Part shown: one piece after another, positions 36,183 to 45,933 of the stretch
Layout: each line of letters opens with the position of its first letter
How positions within the stretch are numbered: the stretch's first letter is position 1
NCBI RefSeq assembly: GCF_030813235.1
Contig: NZ_JAUSUB010000003.1
Location: forward strand, 1 to 64,000
Direction: 5' to 3'
DNA: 64,000 bases
DNA from: Cytobacillus purgationiresistens
Lineage (GTDB): Bacteria > Bacillota > Bacilli > Bacillales > Cytobacillaceae
Translations under genes and position numbers: made by a program
The notes under the pieces: generated by a model
Database searches by the model: none
The model's input: the letters and a program-made list of their open reading frames with translations, nothing else
Told to the model about the DNA's origin: nothing

Positions 36183-37360
36183 TTCATTGCCTCCTTTGCC
36201 TTTCCGACTAAAAAGGTAATGTCATTATATTGGTTGGAGCAAGCGTCGATGTCTTTGACGCCATTAATATCCTGAAGTACAACTTTTTTCCCTATCTGGC
36301 GCTGCTCTTGGGCAAGCCTGTACGCCTCTTTCCTTCTTTCTGAGCTAAATACGATGCATATGACCTGCTCTATCGGCTCGTTCATTCCTAGAGATTCGAG
36401 CAGCCGATCAAGTCTGATGGCAAAGCCTGTCGCACCGGAGGGCTTACCGAATTTTTCAAGCAAGAGATCGTACCGACCGCCACTTCCAATCGGAAAACCA
36501 ACATTGCCAGCGTAGACTTCGTATAATATCCCCGTATAATAGCTCATATGACTGACGAGGGTTAAATCAAATTTGACGCTCTTTTCCTGGCCGTAATCCG
36601 TAATGATTTCCCATAATAATTGCAGCTCTGATAATGCTTCTTTTCCTTGATCATTTTCTATTAAACTATAAGCTTCTGAAATGACTTCTTCTCCCCCCCG
36701 AAGTTTTAGGAAATGGAGAAGACGCTGTTTATCGATGGAAGAGAGTGCAAGACCGCCTACATGCATGCGGTAGCCGACATAGTTTTTCTCATATAAGTAT
36801 CTTGTTAATGCCTCTACCCTTTCTTCCGTGCCAAGGATCTGGCGGAAAAACGCGCGCACAAAGCCGATATGACCGACTGAAAGTTGAAAATTTTCGAGTC
36901 CTGCCGCTTGAATAACAGAGGTGATGAGGGCCACACTTTCCCCATCGGCACTAATTGTATCGTCCCCAATGCATTCCACCCCGATTTGTTCGAATTCCGC
37001 CGGGCGTCCACCCTCTCTTTGCTGGGCTCGAAAGACGTTGGCAGAGTAGGCTAATCTAATGGGCATATTGTCTTTTAAGAGCTTTGATGCCGCAATTCTA
37101 GCAATGGGTGCCGTCATATCTGGACGTAAAACGAGCGTATGCCCCTCGTGATCTAATAACTTGAACAGCTGCTGATCGAGAATCGCAGATGCTGAACCAA
37201 CTGTTTCGTAATATTCTAATGTTGGTGTTTCAATAAATTGAAAACCCCATTGTTTCATTTCCGTTGCCATCACTGTCCGAATACTGTGTTTCATATCATA
37301 TAAATTAGGCAGGGTATCCCGCATGCCTAATGGTTTTTCAAACATAAATAACCGACTCAA
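36179..37360 (-). CDS. hisZ: ATP phosphoribosyltransferase regulatory subunit
   Basis: The 393-residue HisRS-like paralogue gives allosteric control and activity to HisG-S. It has class II synthetase-like motifs ([25 protein letters not shown]). It is not a functional tRNA synthetase, since the anticodon-binding domain is reduced. The start is TTG 37360, supported by AGAGGTGAGC five bases before it. It is the first gene of the his operon and has a credible promoter at 37461-37489. Confidence 0.95.
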   Translation of the reverse strand: MSRLFMFEKPLGMRDTLPNLYDMKHSIRTVMATEMKQWGFQFIETPTLEYYETVGSASAILDQQLFKLLDHEGHTLVLRPDMTAPIARIAASKLLKDNMPIRLAYSANVFRAQQREGGRPAEFEQIGVECIGDDTISADGESVALITSVIQAAGLENFQLSVGHIGFVRAFFRQILGTEERVEALTRYLYEKNYVGYRMHVGGLALSSIDKQRLLHFLKLRGGEEVISEAYSLIENDQGKEALSELQLLWEIITDYGQEKSVKFDLTLVSHMSYYTGILYEVYAGNVGFPIGSGGRYDLLLEKFGKPSGATGFAIRLDRLLESLGMNEPIEQVICIVFSSERRKEAYRLAQEQRQIGKKVVLQDINGVKDIDACSNQYNDITFLVGKAKEAMK

Positions 37361-37460
37361 GGAAGCTCACCTCTTATGATAAAAAGTTCCATTGTACTAA
37401 TAGGCCACTCTTTCAATATCCTTTAGTTCGCTAACGTGGTAGTAAAATGAAGTTATTAGT

Positions 37461-37489
37461 AGTTTACGCTCAATAAACCCATTAGTCAA
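37461..37489 (-). promoter_or_regulatory. Predicted sigma-A promoter of the his operon
   Basis: Minus strand: -35 TTGACT (37489-37484), 17-base spacer, -10 TAAACT (37466-37461), about 100 bases before hisZ. I see no T-box in the short leader. Confidence 0.65.
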
Positions 37490-37535
37490 CCACTTTACAC
37501 ACAATTTTTAGAAAAATCATATTATGATACGACTA

Positions 37536-37608
37536 GGGTGCCTGTCACCCCCATATTTCTACATATTTCGACTTTGTTGTTGTCGAATGATGGGGGTGAC
37601 AGGCACCC
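37536..37608. repeat. Dispersed palindromic element, copy 1
   Basis: GGGTGCCTGTCACCCCCAT and its exact reverse complement (37590-37608) are 19-base perfect arms, with a second inner stem TTCGAC/GTCGAA. The same family recurs at 51425 (left arm only) and 61754-61814. Confidence 0.92.
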
Positions 37609-37625
37609 ACTCCATTCGACAACAA

Positions 37626-37667
37626 CAAAAAAGCTAACATTTCACATGGGAAATGTTAGCTTTTTTG
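37626..37667 (-). terminator. Terminator of the hprK operon
   Basis: AAAAAAGCTAACATTTC-acatgg-GAAATGTTAGCTTTTTT, a perfect bidirectional stem just after yvoF. Confidence 0.92.
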
Positions 37668-37689
37668 TTGTTTTGTTGTTTTAAGTTAG

Positions 37690-38235
37690 TTATTCTGGTG
37701 TTGTCTTGGTTGTTGAATAGATCGGGTCTTCTGCCCAGCGCTGGGTCATTTGGTCTTTTGTGTAGATGATGCGCATGGGGTTTCCGCCAACGAAGGCGCC
37801 TGCTGGGACGTCTTTGTGAACGAGTGTTCCGGCGGAGACGATGGCGCCGTCACCAATTTCCACCCCTGGGAGGATGGTACAGTTGGCGCCGATCATTACT
37901 TCACTGCCGATTTCTACTGGACCTAAACGATATTCCTTAATCAAATATTCATGCGCAAGAATTGTCGTATTGTATCCGATGACTGTGTTGCGGCCAACGC
38001 TGATTTTTTCAGGGAACATTACATCCAGCATAACCATTAGTGCAAAGGATGTTTGATCCCCTACCGTCATGCGCAAAAATGTACGGTACAGCCAGCTTTT
38101 TAAACCTAAGAAGGGTGTATATCGAGCAACCTGAATCACAACAAAATTCTTCACTACCTTCCAAAAAGGAACGGTTTTATAAACATGCCATAGTGAGTTC
38201 GCTCCTTCAACAGGAAAGCGCTCCGTTCGTCTCAT
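37690..38235 (-). CDS. yvoF: Hexapeptide-repeat acyltransferase YvoF
   Basis: The 181-residue protein has left-handed beta-helix hexapeptide repeats at about residues 75-165 ([52 protein letters not shown]). It belongs to the O-acetyltransferase group. The substrate is unknown. It is the last gene of hprK-lgt-yvoD-ppaX-yvoF, overlaps ppaX by four bases, and ends in a strong terminator. Confidence 0.93.
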   Translation of the reverse strand: MRRTERFPVEGANSLWHVYKTVPFWKVVKNFVVIQVARYTPFLGLKSWLYRTFLRMTVGDQTSFALMVMLDVMFPEKISVGRNTVIGYNTTILAHEYLIKEYRLGPVEIGSEVMIGANCTILPGVEIGDGAIVSAGTLVHKDVPAGAFVGGNPMRIIYTKDQMTQRWAEDPIYSTTKTTPE

Positions 38236-38882
38236 CCTTCTTCACCCTCAACGATATCAAGCAAATCAGCCATACTTTCCAATATATAATCTGGATCAAA
38301 TTGCAATAAATGCTCTTTGCCCTTTGAGGACCATGCGACACCCGCTGTCCGCACTCCTGCATTCTTCCCGCCGAGAATATCATGATGATTGTCACCAATC
38401 ATGATCGCCGATTCGGGTCTTGAATCCAACAGCTCAAGCGCCTTTAAAACCGGTTCTGCATCAGGCTTCGGAAGCTCCACATGATCAATAGCCACAACCA
38501 CATCAAAAAATTCATCAAGCTTCGTCAGCTTTAAGCCCTTCTCAACGATATCAGACATCTTCGTCGTCACGATTCCAAGCTTATATCCTGACTCTTGCAA
38601 TGTTCTTACTGTCTCATATACGCCGTCAAACTCCTTAACAAGGACATCATGATGCTCCTTATTATAGCTTCTATACATTAACAGCATTTCTGAAGTTTTC
38701 TCAGGATCAACAGAATCAAACGATTCCTGCAAGGTCGGTCCCATAAATGGAAGAACATCCTCACGCTTATAGTGATCTGGATAAAAATGATTCAACGTAT
38801 GAAGAAACGAAGAAATAATCAATTCATTTGTATCAATCAGTGTGCCATCTAAATCGAATAATACTGTATCAATTTTAGCCAT
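38232..38882 (-). CDS. ppaX: Pyrophosphatase PpaX
   Basis: The 216-residue HAD-family hydrolase has motif [11 protein letters not shown] (nucleophile Asp10, Asp12), a helical cap and motif [11 protein letters not shown]. It hydrolyses the pyrophosphate made when HPrK dephosphorylates HPr(Ser-P), and hprK is in the same operon. I chose ATG 38882 (MAKIDTVLF) over the longer frame because AGAAAGGAAG lies before it and the length then matches B. subtilis PpaX. Confidence 0.96.
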   Translation of the reverse strand: MAKIDTVLFDLDGTLIDTNELIISSFLHTLNHFYPDHYKREDVLPFMGPTLQESFDSVDPEKTSEMLLMYRSYNKEHHDVLVKEFDGVYETVRTLQESGYKLGIVTTKMSDIVEKGLKLTKLDEFFDVVVAIDHVELPKPDAEPVLKALELLDSRPESAIMIGDNHHDILGGKNAGVRTAGVAWSSKGKEHLLQFDPDYILESMADLLDIVEGEEG

Positions 38883-39816
38883 AAGATGCTTCCTTTCTAG
38901 GCTTAGTCTCTGCTCTCTTCCAAACAAAAGCCACAACTACGGTCAATATAATCGCCACCACTAACCGAATCAGCAATAGCGGCAGTATCGGTATGCCTAA
39001 TGGAATAAAGATTAACGTGTCCTCTACCACTGCATGGCATGCAACCAGGAAAATGAATGCAAGAGTCACATCTTTCTTACTCACGCCATCTTCCTTCACC
39101 GCCTGAATCATTACTCCAGCACCAAAGGCAAGACCGAACATTAACCCCGCAGCTAATGTTGTTGAAGTATTCTCCTTCATTCCGAGCATCTTCGTGAAAG
39201 GTGTCATCCATTTTGAAAACACCTTTAACCACTCGCGGTCTTTTAAAATCTGAACCACAATCATTAGAGGAATCACAATCATCGCCAACTGAAAAATGCC
39301 AAGGGATGCCTTCTCAACTGCATTCATTAGTATCTGCATCCATCCAGATACTTGCTCTTCACTCGCTTGAACCAATCCATATTTCGCAATTTCAGTGCCA
39401 CCCTGCCAGACCAGATTAATAATAATCCCAGAGATCGCTGCCAGACCAAGCCTTACAGCGAGCACAATCCACAGCTTCACACCTACCTTAATCGCTACAC
39501 TAGATTCAATCAGCAAGTTATGGGAAAACGAAAGCATAACCGCGATAATGAATACTTCCTTCACCGAGAGCTCCAGTGTTAAAATGGCGCCAATCCCTGC
39601 ATATACATTCAGAAAATTCCCCAATACTAGCGGAATCGCCGCATCCCCTGACAAACCAAATATACTCATCAGCGGTGTAATAAACTCGATTATCCACGGC
39701 AAAACAGGTGTATGCTGCAGCAAAGCAACGATCAAGGTTACGGGAAAGATGATTTTCCCTAAAGTCCAAGTTGTCTTTAAACCAACCTTCAAGCCCTCTT
39801 TAACAGAATGAAGCAT
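38875..39816 (-). CDS. yvoD: Nucleoside-recognition (Gate) domain membrane protein YvoD
   Basis: The 313-residue polytopic protein has two Gate/nucleoside-recognition domains (about residues 20-140 and 175-300) and around eight membrane segments. The family is linked to SpmA/SpmB-like and transporter-gate proteins. Function is unknown. It overlaps the ppaX start by eight bases and is conserved in the hprK operon of Bacillus. Confidence 0.92.
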   Translation of the reverse strand: MLHSVKEGLKVGLKTTWTLGKIIFPVTLIVALLQHTPVLPWIIEFITPLMSIFGLSGDAAIPLVLGNFLNVYAGIGAILTLELSVKEVFIIAVMLSFSHNLLIESSVAIKVGVKLWIVLAVRLGLAAISGIIINLVWQGGTEIAKYGLVQASEEQVSGWMQILMNAVEKASLGIFQLAMIVIPLMIVVQILKDREWLKVFSKWMTPFTKMLGMKENTSTTLAAGLMFGLAFGAGVMIQAVKEDGVSKKDVTLAFIFLVACHAVVEDTLIFIPLGIPILPLLLIRLVVAIILTVVVAFVWKRAETKPRKEASYG

Positions 39817-39843
39817 GATGTCTCTCCCCCGATCTCCTTCTCA

Positions 39844-40665
39844 CTATTTCTTCGGTTTATCTAAATATCTTTCCTTCGAATAGCCTTTCACTCTTCTAAA
39901 AATCCACAAGGCAATCGCACCGATGATCAACACTATTGAGATCGTTTGTGCCGCGCGCAGGAATTCTGTTACCATCAAACTATCTGTACGCATGCCTTCG
40001 ATGAAAAAGCGGCCAACCGAATACCAAATCACATAGGTTAAAAAAAGCTCTCCTCTTCTCAGGTTAACTCGTCTCAAGGCAATCAATAAGAAAAACCCTG
40101 CAAAATTCCATAATGATTCATATAAGAATGTAGGGTGATAATACGCACCATTAATATACATGCCATTAATTATAAACTCAGGCAAATATAGATTTTCTAA
40201 AAATTGTCTCGTTACTTCTTCACCATGCGCCTCTTGGTTCATAAAGTTGCCCCAGCGTCCAATGGCCTGACCTAGAATAATACTTGGCGCCGCAATATCG
40301 GCCAATTTCCAAAAGGAAACCCCTCTTTTTTTCGCAAAAATATAAGCCGTAATGACAGCCCCTATGAGTGCACCGTGAATCGCTATTCCGCCATTCCATA
40401 TCTTAATAATTTCTCCGGGGTTTTGAATATAATAATCCCATTGAAATATGACATAATAAAGGCGGGCACAGATAATAGAAATAGGAATCGCCCAAAGCAT
40501 TAAATCAGCCATGATATCTTTTCCAAGCCCTCTTTTTTCCGACTCCCTCATCGCAACAATCAGCGCCAAAGCTATACCGATACCGATTATGAGTCCATAC
40601 CATCTAACCTCCAATGGCCCTAAGGAAATGGCAATCGGATCAATTGGTGTTATCGTCAGTAGCAT
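39844..40665 (-). CDS. lgt: Prolipoprotein diacylglyceryl transferase
   Basis: The 273-residue polytopic membrane enzyme transfers diacylglycerol from phosphatidylglycerol to the lipobox Cys of prolipoproteins. The signature [12 protein letters not shown] (about residues 138-149) and [11 protein letters not shown] are present, and seven hydrophobic segments are visible. ATG 40665 is chosen because AGAAGGAGAA lies eight bases upstream. The lipoprotein at 17116 is a potential substrate. Confidence 0.98.
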   Translation of the reverse strand: MLLTITPIDPIAISLGPLEVRWYGLIIGIGIALALIVAMRESEKRGLGKDIMADLMLWAIPISIICARLYYVIFQWDYYIQNPGEIIKIWNGGIAIHGALIGAVITAYIFAKKRGVSFWKLADIAAPSIILGQAIGRWGNFMNQEAHGEEVTRQFLENLYLPEFIINGMYINGAYYHPTFLYESLWNFAGFFLLIALRRVNLRRGELFLTYVIWYSVGRFFIEGMRTDSLMVTEFLRAAQTISIVLIIGAIALWIFRRVKGYSKERYLDKPKK

Positions 40666-40709
40666 AATCACTTCTCCTTCTGTATGTAATCTCTCTAGAG
40701 AGAGCCGCT

Positions 40710-41645
40710 TTAGCGGTCTTCATGATCGCCATCTTCAATCACATCTGACAGGCGATTTGTAAACTGTTCAGCCGCATTAACTCCCATCCGTTTCAAACGG
40801 AAGTTCATGGCCGCTACCTCAATAATGACTGCCAAGTTTCGGCCAGGACGAACTGGAATCGTCAGCTTCGTTAGCTCCGTATCAATAATTTTCATCTTTT
40901 CCTCATCAAGGCCAAGTCTATCATATTGCTTCTTTGAATCCCATATTTCCAAATCCATCACAATCGAAATTTTCTTAAATCGGCGGATAGCTCCTGCCCC
41001 AAATAGTGTCATGACATTAATGATACCTAGGCCGCGAATTTCCAGCAAATGTTCTATTAATTCTGGTGAGCTTCCCACTAGTGTGTCCTCATCCTCTTGG
41101 CGTATCTCCACACAATCATCCGCCACAAGGCGATGCCCGCGCTTAACGAGCTCCAACGCAGTTTCACTTTTACCTACACCACTTTTTCCAGTAATCAATA
41201 CGCCGACACCATAAATATCCACTAAAACACCATGAATGGCCGTCGTTGGTGCCAACTTGCTTTCAAGAAAATTGGTTAATAAACTAGAAAACCTTGTTGT
41301 TTTTTGCTTTGTACGAAGAATTGGCACTGCTTCACGCTCAGCCGCTTCAATTAGTTCCAGCGGGATTTCAAGATCTCTCGTGACGATGATCGCGGGTGTA
41401 ATATCCGAGCATAGGCGCTCCAATCTAACCTCACGTTCAAGTTGATTCAGCTTTTCCGTAAAGGAAAGCTCTGTTTTTCCTAATAGCTGAATGCGCTCAG
41501 CTGGAAAATAATCAAAGTACCCCGCTAACTCAATTCCTGGTCTTGATATATCGCTCGTCGTTATCGGACGATTGATTCCTTCTTCACCGCTGATCAACTC
41601 TAAATTAAATTTCTCTATAACATCCTTCGTCCGTACCTTTGGCAA
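40710..41645 (-). CDS. hprK: HPr kinase/phosphorylase
   Basis: The 311-residue enzyme phosphorylates HPr and Crh on Ser46 and reverses the reaction under phosphate excess. The P-loop GKSGVGKS is at residues 153-160, followed by the HPrK signature around [10 protein letters not shown] and [16 protein letters not shown]. The start is TTG 41645, supported by AAAGGAGGGG; the length then matches B. subtilis (310). It is the first gene of its operon, divergent from nagA, with its target crh also in this window. Confidence 0.98.
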   Translation of the reverse strand: MPKVRTKDVIEKFNLELISGEEGINRPITTSDISRPGIELAGYFDYFPAERIQLLGKTELSFTEKLNQLEREVRLERLCSDITPAIIVTRDLEIPLELIEAAEREAVPILRTKQKTTRFSSLLTNFLESKLAPTTAIHGVLVDIYGVGVLITGKSGVGKSETALELVKRGHRLVADDCVEIRQEDEDTLVGSSPELIEHLLEIRGLGIINVMTLFGAGAIRRFKKISIVMDLEIWDSKKQYDRLGLDEEKMKIIDTELTKLTIPVRPGRNLAVIIEVAAMNFRLKRMGVNAAEQFTNRLSDVIEDGDHEDR

Positions 41646-42029
41646 ATGACTTCCCCTCCTTTGATCAGAAATTCGATTCATCTATAAAAAAGAAAAATAA
41701 GGCCGTTTTATTATTTTTTGGCTGTTATCGTATACTTTGTTGCTTTTCGCAGGTAGTGGTTGATTTCCTCTCCAGGTGCTCGCTTTCCGCACACCCGTTC
41801 CAATCAACTTTTTTATCAACGGTTTATCAAAACCTATGAAAAAACAACAATCCTTTAGAAAAGAGCCTATTTTTTCATTATATGCACTTTATTTTAGCAT
41901 TTTTTTCAATAGAACCGAAATGAATGATGATTATTTTTCTCCTTAAAGCTATATTAAAAGATAATCACGCAAAAGTCTTTCAAGTGATAAGATAATTTTA
42001 TTCAATCCTTTTGAAACGGAGCGTTCCTA
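41646..42029. other. Divergent hprK/nagA control region with a repeat remnant
   Basis: 384 bases without a CDS. At 41757-41817 a sequence flanked by GGTTGATT/AATCAAC arms (TTCCTCTCCAGGTGCTCGCT followed by TTCCGCACACCCG) resembles a shortened copy of a dispersed Bacillaceae repeat (recollection). Promoters of both genes must lie here; I cannot assign them securely. Confidence 0.5.
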
Positions 42030-43205
42030 ATGACCTTAACCTTACTAAAAAACGCCCAAGTCATTACAGTAGAGAAACTGATTCCTAATGGCTTTGTGTT
42101 AATAGAAGATCATATCATTGTTCAAGCAGGAGGGATGATAGACCTGCCCGCCTTGGATGCGGCGAAAACAAAGGTCATTGATCTAGAACCTGATTACTTC
42201 ATCAGCGCTGGCTTTATTGACATGCATATTCATGGTGCAGGCGGAGCAGATGTAATGGATGCTACTGAGGAAGCTTTAAACACGATAGCACAAATGCTGC
42301 CTAAAGAAGGCACGACAAGTTTTCTTGCTACGACTATGACACAGGAGCATCACAAAATAGAATCAGCTTTAATAAACAGTTCCGCTTTCAATAGTCCTCC
42401 AGGACAGGCTGAAATATTGGGTGTACACCTTGAAGGCCCTTTTATTAATCAAAATAAAGCCGGGGCTCAGCCTCGTGAATATATGGTAGAGCCAAATATT
42501 CAGCTTTTTAAAAAGTGGCAAGCCGCTGCAGATAACCAAATTAAGGTTGTCACTTACGCACCCGAAATAGATATTGACATGGCCTTTACCCGCTACTTAG
42601 CAGCCAGAGGAGTGATTGCTTCTATCGGACATTCTGATGCCCAGTTTTCCGAAGTATGTTCAGCAGTGGACGCAGGCGCAACAAACGTGACGCACTTATT
42701 TAACGGTATGCGCGGTATGCATCATCGAGAAGCAGGTGTGGCAGGTGCTGCACTCCTAATTGAAGAGCTTACAGCAGAAATCATCGCAGACGGCATCCAT
42801 GTAACCCCAGAAATGGTTCAGCTCGTATACAAAACAAAAGGAATGGATCAAATTCTTCTTATCACTGATAGTATGAGAGCTAAGTATTTACGGGAGGGAG
42901 AATACGACCTCGGTGGCCAGCGGGTCACTGTCAAAAATAAAAAAGCACAATTAGCTGATGGCACACTCGCTGGCAGTATACTCAAAATGAATGAAGCGGT
43001 TAAAAATATCATTGCATTTGCCGGGGCGGATGCATTGGAAGCCATTCAATCTGCAAGTATGAACCCTGCCAAAAATTTAGGAATCTATGACCGCAAAGGA
43101 AGTATTGCCAGTGGAAAAGATGCGGACCTGGTCGTGCTGGATAAGCACCTTAATGTGGTCATGACGATTTGCAGAGGAGAAATTGGTTATTCCCGTGAGA
43201 GCTAA
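42030..43205 (+). CDS. nagA: N-acetylglucosamine-6-phosphate deacetylase
   Basis: The 391-residue amidohydrolase converts GlcNAc-6-P to GlcN-6-P. Metal and catalytic motifs are visible: HIHGAGGADV near residue 65, GVHLEGPFIN, SIGHSDAQF, THLFNGMRGMHHRE, and LITDSMRAK with the catalytic Asp. GAAACGGAGCG precedes the ATG. nagB and the GntR regulator, which follow nagA in B. subtilis, are absent here, so nagA stands alone. Confidence 0.97.
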   Translation: MTLTLLKNAQVITVEKLIPNGFVLIEDHIIVQAGGMIDLPALDAAKTKVIDLEPDYFISAGFIDMHIHGAGGADVMDATEEALNTIAQMLPKEGTTSFLATTMTQEHHKIESALINSSAFNSPPGQAEILGVHLEGPFINQNKAGAQPREYMVEPNIQLFKKWQAAADNQIKVVTYAPEIDIDMAFTRYLAARGVIASIGHSDAQFSEVCSAVDAGATNVTHLFNGMRGMHHREAGVAGAALLIEELTAEIIADGIHVTPEMVQLVYKTKGMDQILLITDSMRAKYLREGEYDLGGQRVTVKNKKAQLADGTLAGSILKMNEAVKNIIAFAGADALEAIQSASMNPAKNLGIYDRKGSIASGKDADLVVLDKHLNVVMTICRGEIGYSRES

Positions 43206-43252
43206 ACAAATCACAAACAAAAAAAGGCCAGTGCGATGACTGACCATTTTGG

Positions 43253-43597
43253 TTAACGCCAAACTACTTTTTGAATAATCACGTTTGCAATAGACATAAT
43301 GATCGATACAATAACCGCTGTACCGAACCCGGCTATTTCAAAAGAGCTACCCATTAAGCCATCAGTAATGAGTAATGTGACCGCATTGATGACGAATAAA
43401 AACAGACCTAACGATAGCACTGTAATAGGCAAGGTTAATATAATTAAAATCGGGCGAACAAGAATATTCAGGATGGATAGAATAAAGCTTGCACCTATAG
43501 CTGCCCCGAATCCTGATAAATAAAAGGATTCTTCAAAAAAACCTGCAATTGCCATAAATAATATGGCATTAATTAAAATCCCAATTAACCATCTCAT
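43253..43597 (-). CDS. yvlD: Phage-holin-like small membrane protein YvlD
   Basis: The 114-residue protein has four hydrophobic segments (about 4-24, 30-50, 58-78, 88-110) and the LNILVRPILIILTLPITVLS signature of the YvlD/DUF360-type phage holin family IV. Despite the name the family is chromosomal; in B. subtilis it belongs to an envelope-stress-linked yvl operon. It is downstream of yvlB here. Confidence 0.92.
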   Translation of the reverse strand: MRWLIGILINAILFMAIAGFFEESFYLSGFGAAIGASFILSILNILVRPILIILTLPITVLSLGLFLFVINAVTLLITDGLMGSSFEIAGFGTAVIVSIIMSIANVIIQKVVWR

Positions 43598-43674
43598 ACT
43601 TTTATAAACTCCTCTTCAATTGACACGAACAGTATGCGCAGGAACAAGCCTTTTGAGCCTGCCAGTCCGCAAGC

Positions 43675-44784
43675 TTACAAAGAGCTGGATTTCTTCACTG
43701 TAATGGAGCCGGTTTTTGTATCAGCGTCTAGCTTAAGTCCACTCTGCGGGTCTTTAAGCGATTTAAAGTGCAGGACCTTTTGAATAACATCGCTTTTTTC
43801 TTCAATAATTTCAATCCCATCAAGATGAACATTGAAACTGCCTAAATTGGTTTTCAGTTCTCCGTTCACAGGTTTGAAATGAGGAAGTTCTATATCCAAG
43901 CTGCCCGTTGTTGCCTTCGCTTCAACGTATTCACATCTTGAACCGCTAACTGAACAATAAACATCTCCATTAAAAGAGTGGATATCCACCTTTTCGTAAT
44001 CTCCATCTACTTTAATCGTACCGTTAATTGTTTCTGCTTCTAAATGATCAATCGTACTTTTCACTGCAGAGATTTGACCGTGAACAGTCTCCATTTCTGC
44101 ATGCTTGCTATGCAAATGCTGGACATTTATTTTACCATTCGCTGTCTTTGCTTTAAATGATTCTACCCTTATATTTTCACTTTCAATTGGTCCGTTAAAC
44201 GTCCGAACCTTTAATTTTTCATAATTTTTATCAGGAACATAGATAATTACATTTAACTTTATCCACTTTTGCTGAGTAGAAAATCGTAGTTTTTCTTCAT
44301 TGATTGTGAAAACGACATCACCCAGAAAGTTTTTGCGTGCTTCATCTTGCGTTTCTGCACGATACACTTTCGCCTGACATTCGATGCGGACATCCTTTTG
44401 CCCCCAGGGAAGAACCTTTACAGATCCATTTGAGATATCAATCTCCATGTCCTTTAAATATACATCCGATTGCTGAAAAATATGTGAAATATCTACAGAA
44501 TGACCGAAATTAAAATCAAGGTCCCCTTCTTTAATTTTCTTAAAAGCAGAATCAACGAAATCAATTATTTTATCCTTCGCTGAATTAAATTTATAATTAA
44601 ATGGCTCTTCCTTCTTAGCCTCTTCAAAGTGAACGGCTGTAGAAAGGTCCTTTACGATATCTTCCTGCTTCTCTTGTGCTGTTTTACTCGCTTTCTCCAA
44701 TTCCTCCATCAATGTGAGCGCTTCGTCCACTGATAGTTTCCCGTCCTCTACCATCTTCAAAATTCGTTTTTTTTCTGCTTGCAT
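43675..44784 (-). CDS. yvlB: YvlB-like DUF4097 beta-repeat protein
   Basis: The 369-residue protein has a short N-terminal SHOCT-like helical domain (KKRILKMVEDGKLSVDEALT) and, from about residue 115, repeated beta strands of the DUF4097 adhesin-like fold (NGPIESENIRVESFKAKTAN, INGTIKVDGDYEKVDIHSFN). No signal peptide is seen. In B. subtilis yvlB lies in the yvlABCD operon induced by cell-envelope stress. The yvlC (PspC) gene expected between yvlB and yvlD is missing. Confidence 0.9.
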   Translation of the reverse strand: MQAEKKRILKMVEDGKLSVDEALTLMEELEKASKTAQEKQEDIVKDLSTAVHFEEAKKEEPFNYKFNSAKDKIIDFVDSAFKKIKEGDLDFNFGHSVDISHIFQQSDVYLKDMEIDISNGSVKVLPWGQKDVRIECQAKVYRAETQDEARKNFLGDVVFTINEEKLRFSTQQKWIKLNVIIYVPDKNYEKLKVRTFNGPIESENIRVESFKAKTANGKINVQHLHSKHAEMETVHGQISAVKSTIDHLEAETINGTIKVDGDYEKVDIHSFNGDVYCSVSGSRCEYVEAKATTGSLDIELPHFKPVNGELKTNLGSFNVHLDGIEIIEEKSDVIQKVLHFKSLKDPQSGLKLDADTKTGSITVKKSSSL

Positions 44785-44803
44785 GATAACCCCTCCAAAT
44801 TAA

Positions 44804-45115
44804 TCAATTTGTCGAAATAACCTTTATTCCTTTAATCATATTCCATATTAGTACCGCTAGACTAATTATTATGCTTAGGACGCCACCAGTTATAAAAAGA
44901 ATGGGTATTTGTTCTACATTATTTATCCAGGTAAACGCGCCTGCGATGACGATTATTAGTGGTATAAAGGTAATTAGGTGTGAAATCAAAGCTTTTTTTG
45001 CGTGTTCCTTCGTTTTTTGATCCTCAACAACAAAATAAACAATGATGGGAAAAATAACGCCGGCAAACAATATACTAAAGTAGCTAAGCGCTGAAAGTAT
45101 TTTATTCGTGTCCAT
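44804..45115 (-). CDS. yvlA: YvlA-like DUF4870 membrane protein
   Basis: The 103-residue protein has three membrane segments (about 7-29, 43-65, 72-94) and the DUF4870 pattern (LSYFSILFAGVIFPIIVYFV, TKEHAKKALISHLITFI). It lies 20 bases upstream of yvlB and is likely its operon partner. The symbol is by position and family type and therefore tentative. Confidence 0.78.
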   Translation of the reverse strand: MDTNKILSALSYFSILFAGVIFPIIVYFVVEDQKTKEHAKKALISHLITFIPLIIVIAGAFTWINNVEQIPILFITGGVLSIIISLAVLIWNMIKGIKVISTN

Positions 45116-45177
45116 TTTTCTTCAGCTCCTCTATAATTATACTTACGAAAGAGCGCGGAGAAAGTTTCATTTACAAA

Positions 45178-45212
45178 CAAAAAACCGTCTGAGGTCTTAG
45201 ACGGTTTTTTAT
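45178..45212 (-). terminator. Terminator of the coiled-coil protein gene
   Basis: AAAAACCGTCT-gaggtctt-AGACGGTTTTTT, overlapping the stop of the gene at 45209. Confidence 0.88.
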
Positions 45213-45550
45213 TTATACGCTGCAAAGTCAGTTCTTGGTGTTTCTTTTCGTTTCACTTCATCAATTTTATTCACAAACATTTGGAATACTTTGCGCTTCT
45301 CCTCTAGCTCTTTTGCTTTTTCCTTAAGCTCATTGTATTTCTCCTCAAAGGGTTTATGGTATCTCTCACGAATGTTCTCAATGATCTCTTCATTGACCGT
45401 CGACTGAATGACTTGTTTCGTAATTCCATATTTATAAGAATATAGCTTCAAATCTAGTTTGATATTTTCAAATTCCTCGTTGATCTGGTTAAGCACTTCA
45501 GAAATGTCTTCCTTCCACTCTTCTAATGACTTCTCCAAATAATCTTCCAT
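45209..45550 (-). CDS. Hypothetical coiled-coil protein
   Basis: The 113-residue protein is almost wholly helical and charged (YLEKSLEEWKEDISEVLNQI; KYNELKEKAKELEEKRKVFQ) with strong heptads. It has no signal peptide, membrane helix or known motif. It is a single-gene unit ended by the terminator at 45178-45212. A structural or regulatory coiled coil is all that can be said. Confidence 0.75.
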   Translation of the reverse strand: MEDYLEKSLEEWKEDISEVLNQINEEFENIKLDLKLYSYKYGITKQVIQSTVNEEIIENIRERYHKPFEEKYNELKEKAKELEEKRKVFQMFVNKIDEVKRKETPRTDFAAYK

Positions 45551-45722
45551 AATTACCTCCTATTTAATTTTTTTAGCTATATGTACTTTTTCGTTTTATT
45601 ATAAATGAAAATAGTTACATGCCTTTTTCTAACTGATTACAAAGAGTTGTCTTTTTAAATTCGCTTCACTATTTTATTTTCTATAAAATTATGGTAATTT
45701 TGTATAAATGGAGGGTTTACTT

Positions 45723-45887
45723 ATGTGGAATGAAATTACTTCACTGTTTGTTTTCTTTTTATTATTTGGCATTAGTTCATTTTTTAATATCATGTTTAAG
45801 ATGACAGAGAAGAAGCATTGTTTGACAACGCTGCTGATCAGTTTAATTCTTACACCTTTGATTATAGGTTTGCTGGGCATCGTATAA
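45723..45887 (+). CDS. Small two-helix membrane protein
   Basis: This 54-residue ORF has two hydrophobic helices (LFVFFLLFGISSFFNIMF and LLISLILTPLIIGLLGIV) joined by the charged KMTEKKHC. GGAGGG lies 7 bases before the ATG, and a strong hairpin terminator follows at once. It is convergent with uvrA. I do not recognise the family, but the translation signals and terminator argue that it is real. Confidence 0.7.
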   Translation: MWNEITSLFVFFLLFGISSFFNIMFKMTEKKHCLTTLLISLILTPLIIGLLGIV

Positions 45888-45889
45888 AC

Positions 45890-45933
45890 AAAAGAGGAGC
45901 AGCGCATCATTGATTGCGCTGTTCCTCTTTATT
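45890..45933. terminator. Bidirectional terminator between small membrane gene and uvrA
   Basis: AAGAGGAGCAGCGCA ... TGCGCTGTTCCTCTT, long stem with flanking A and T runs. It ends both convergent transcripts. Confidence 0.9.
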
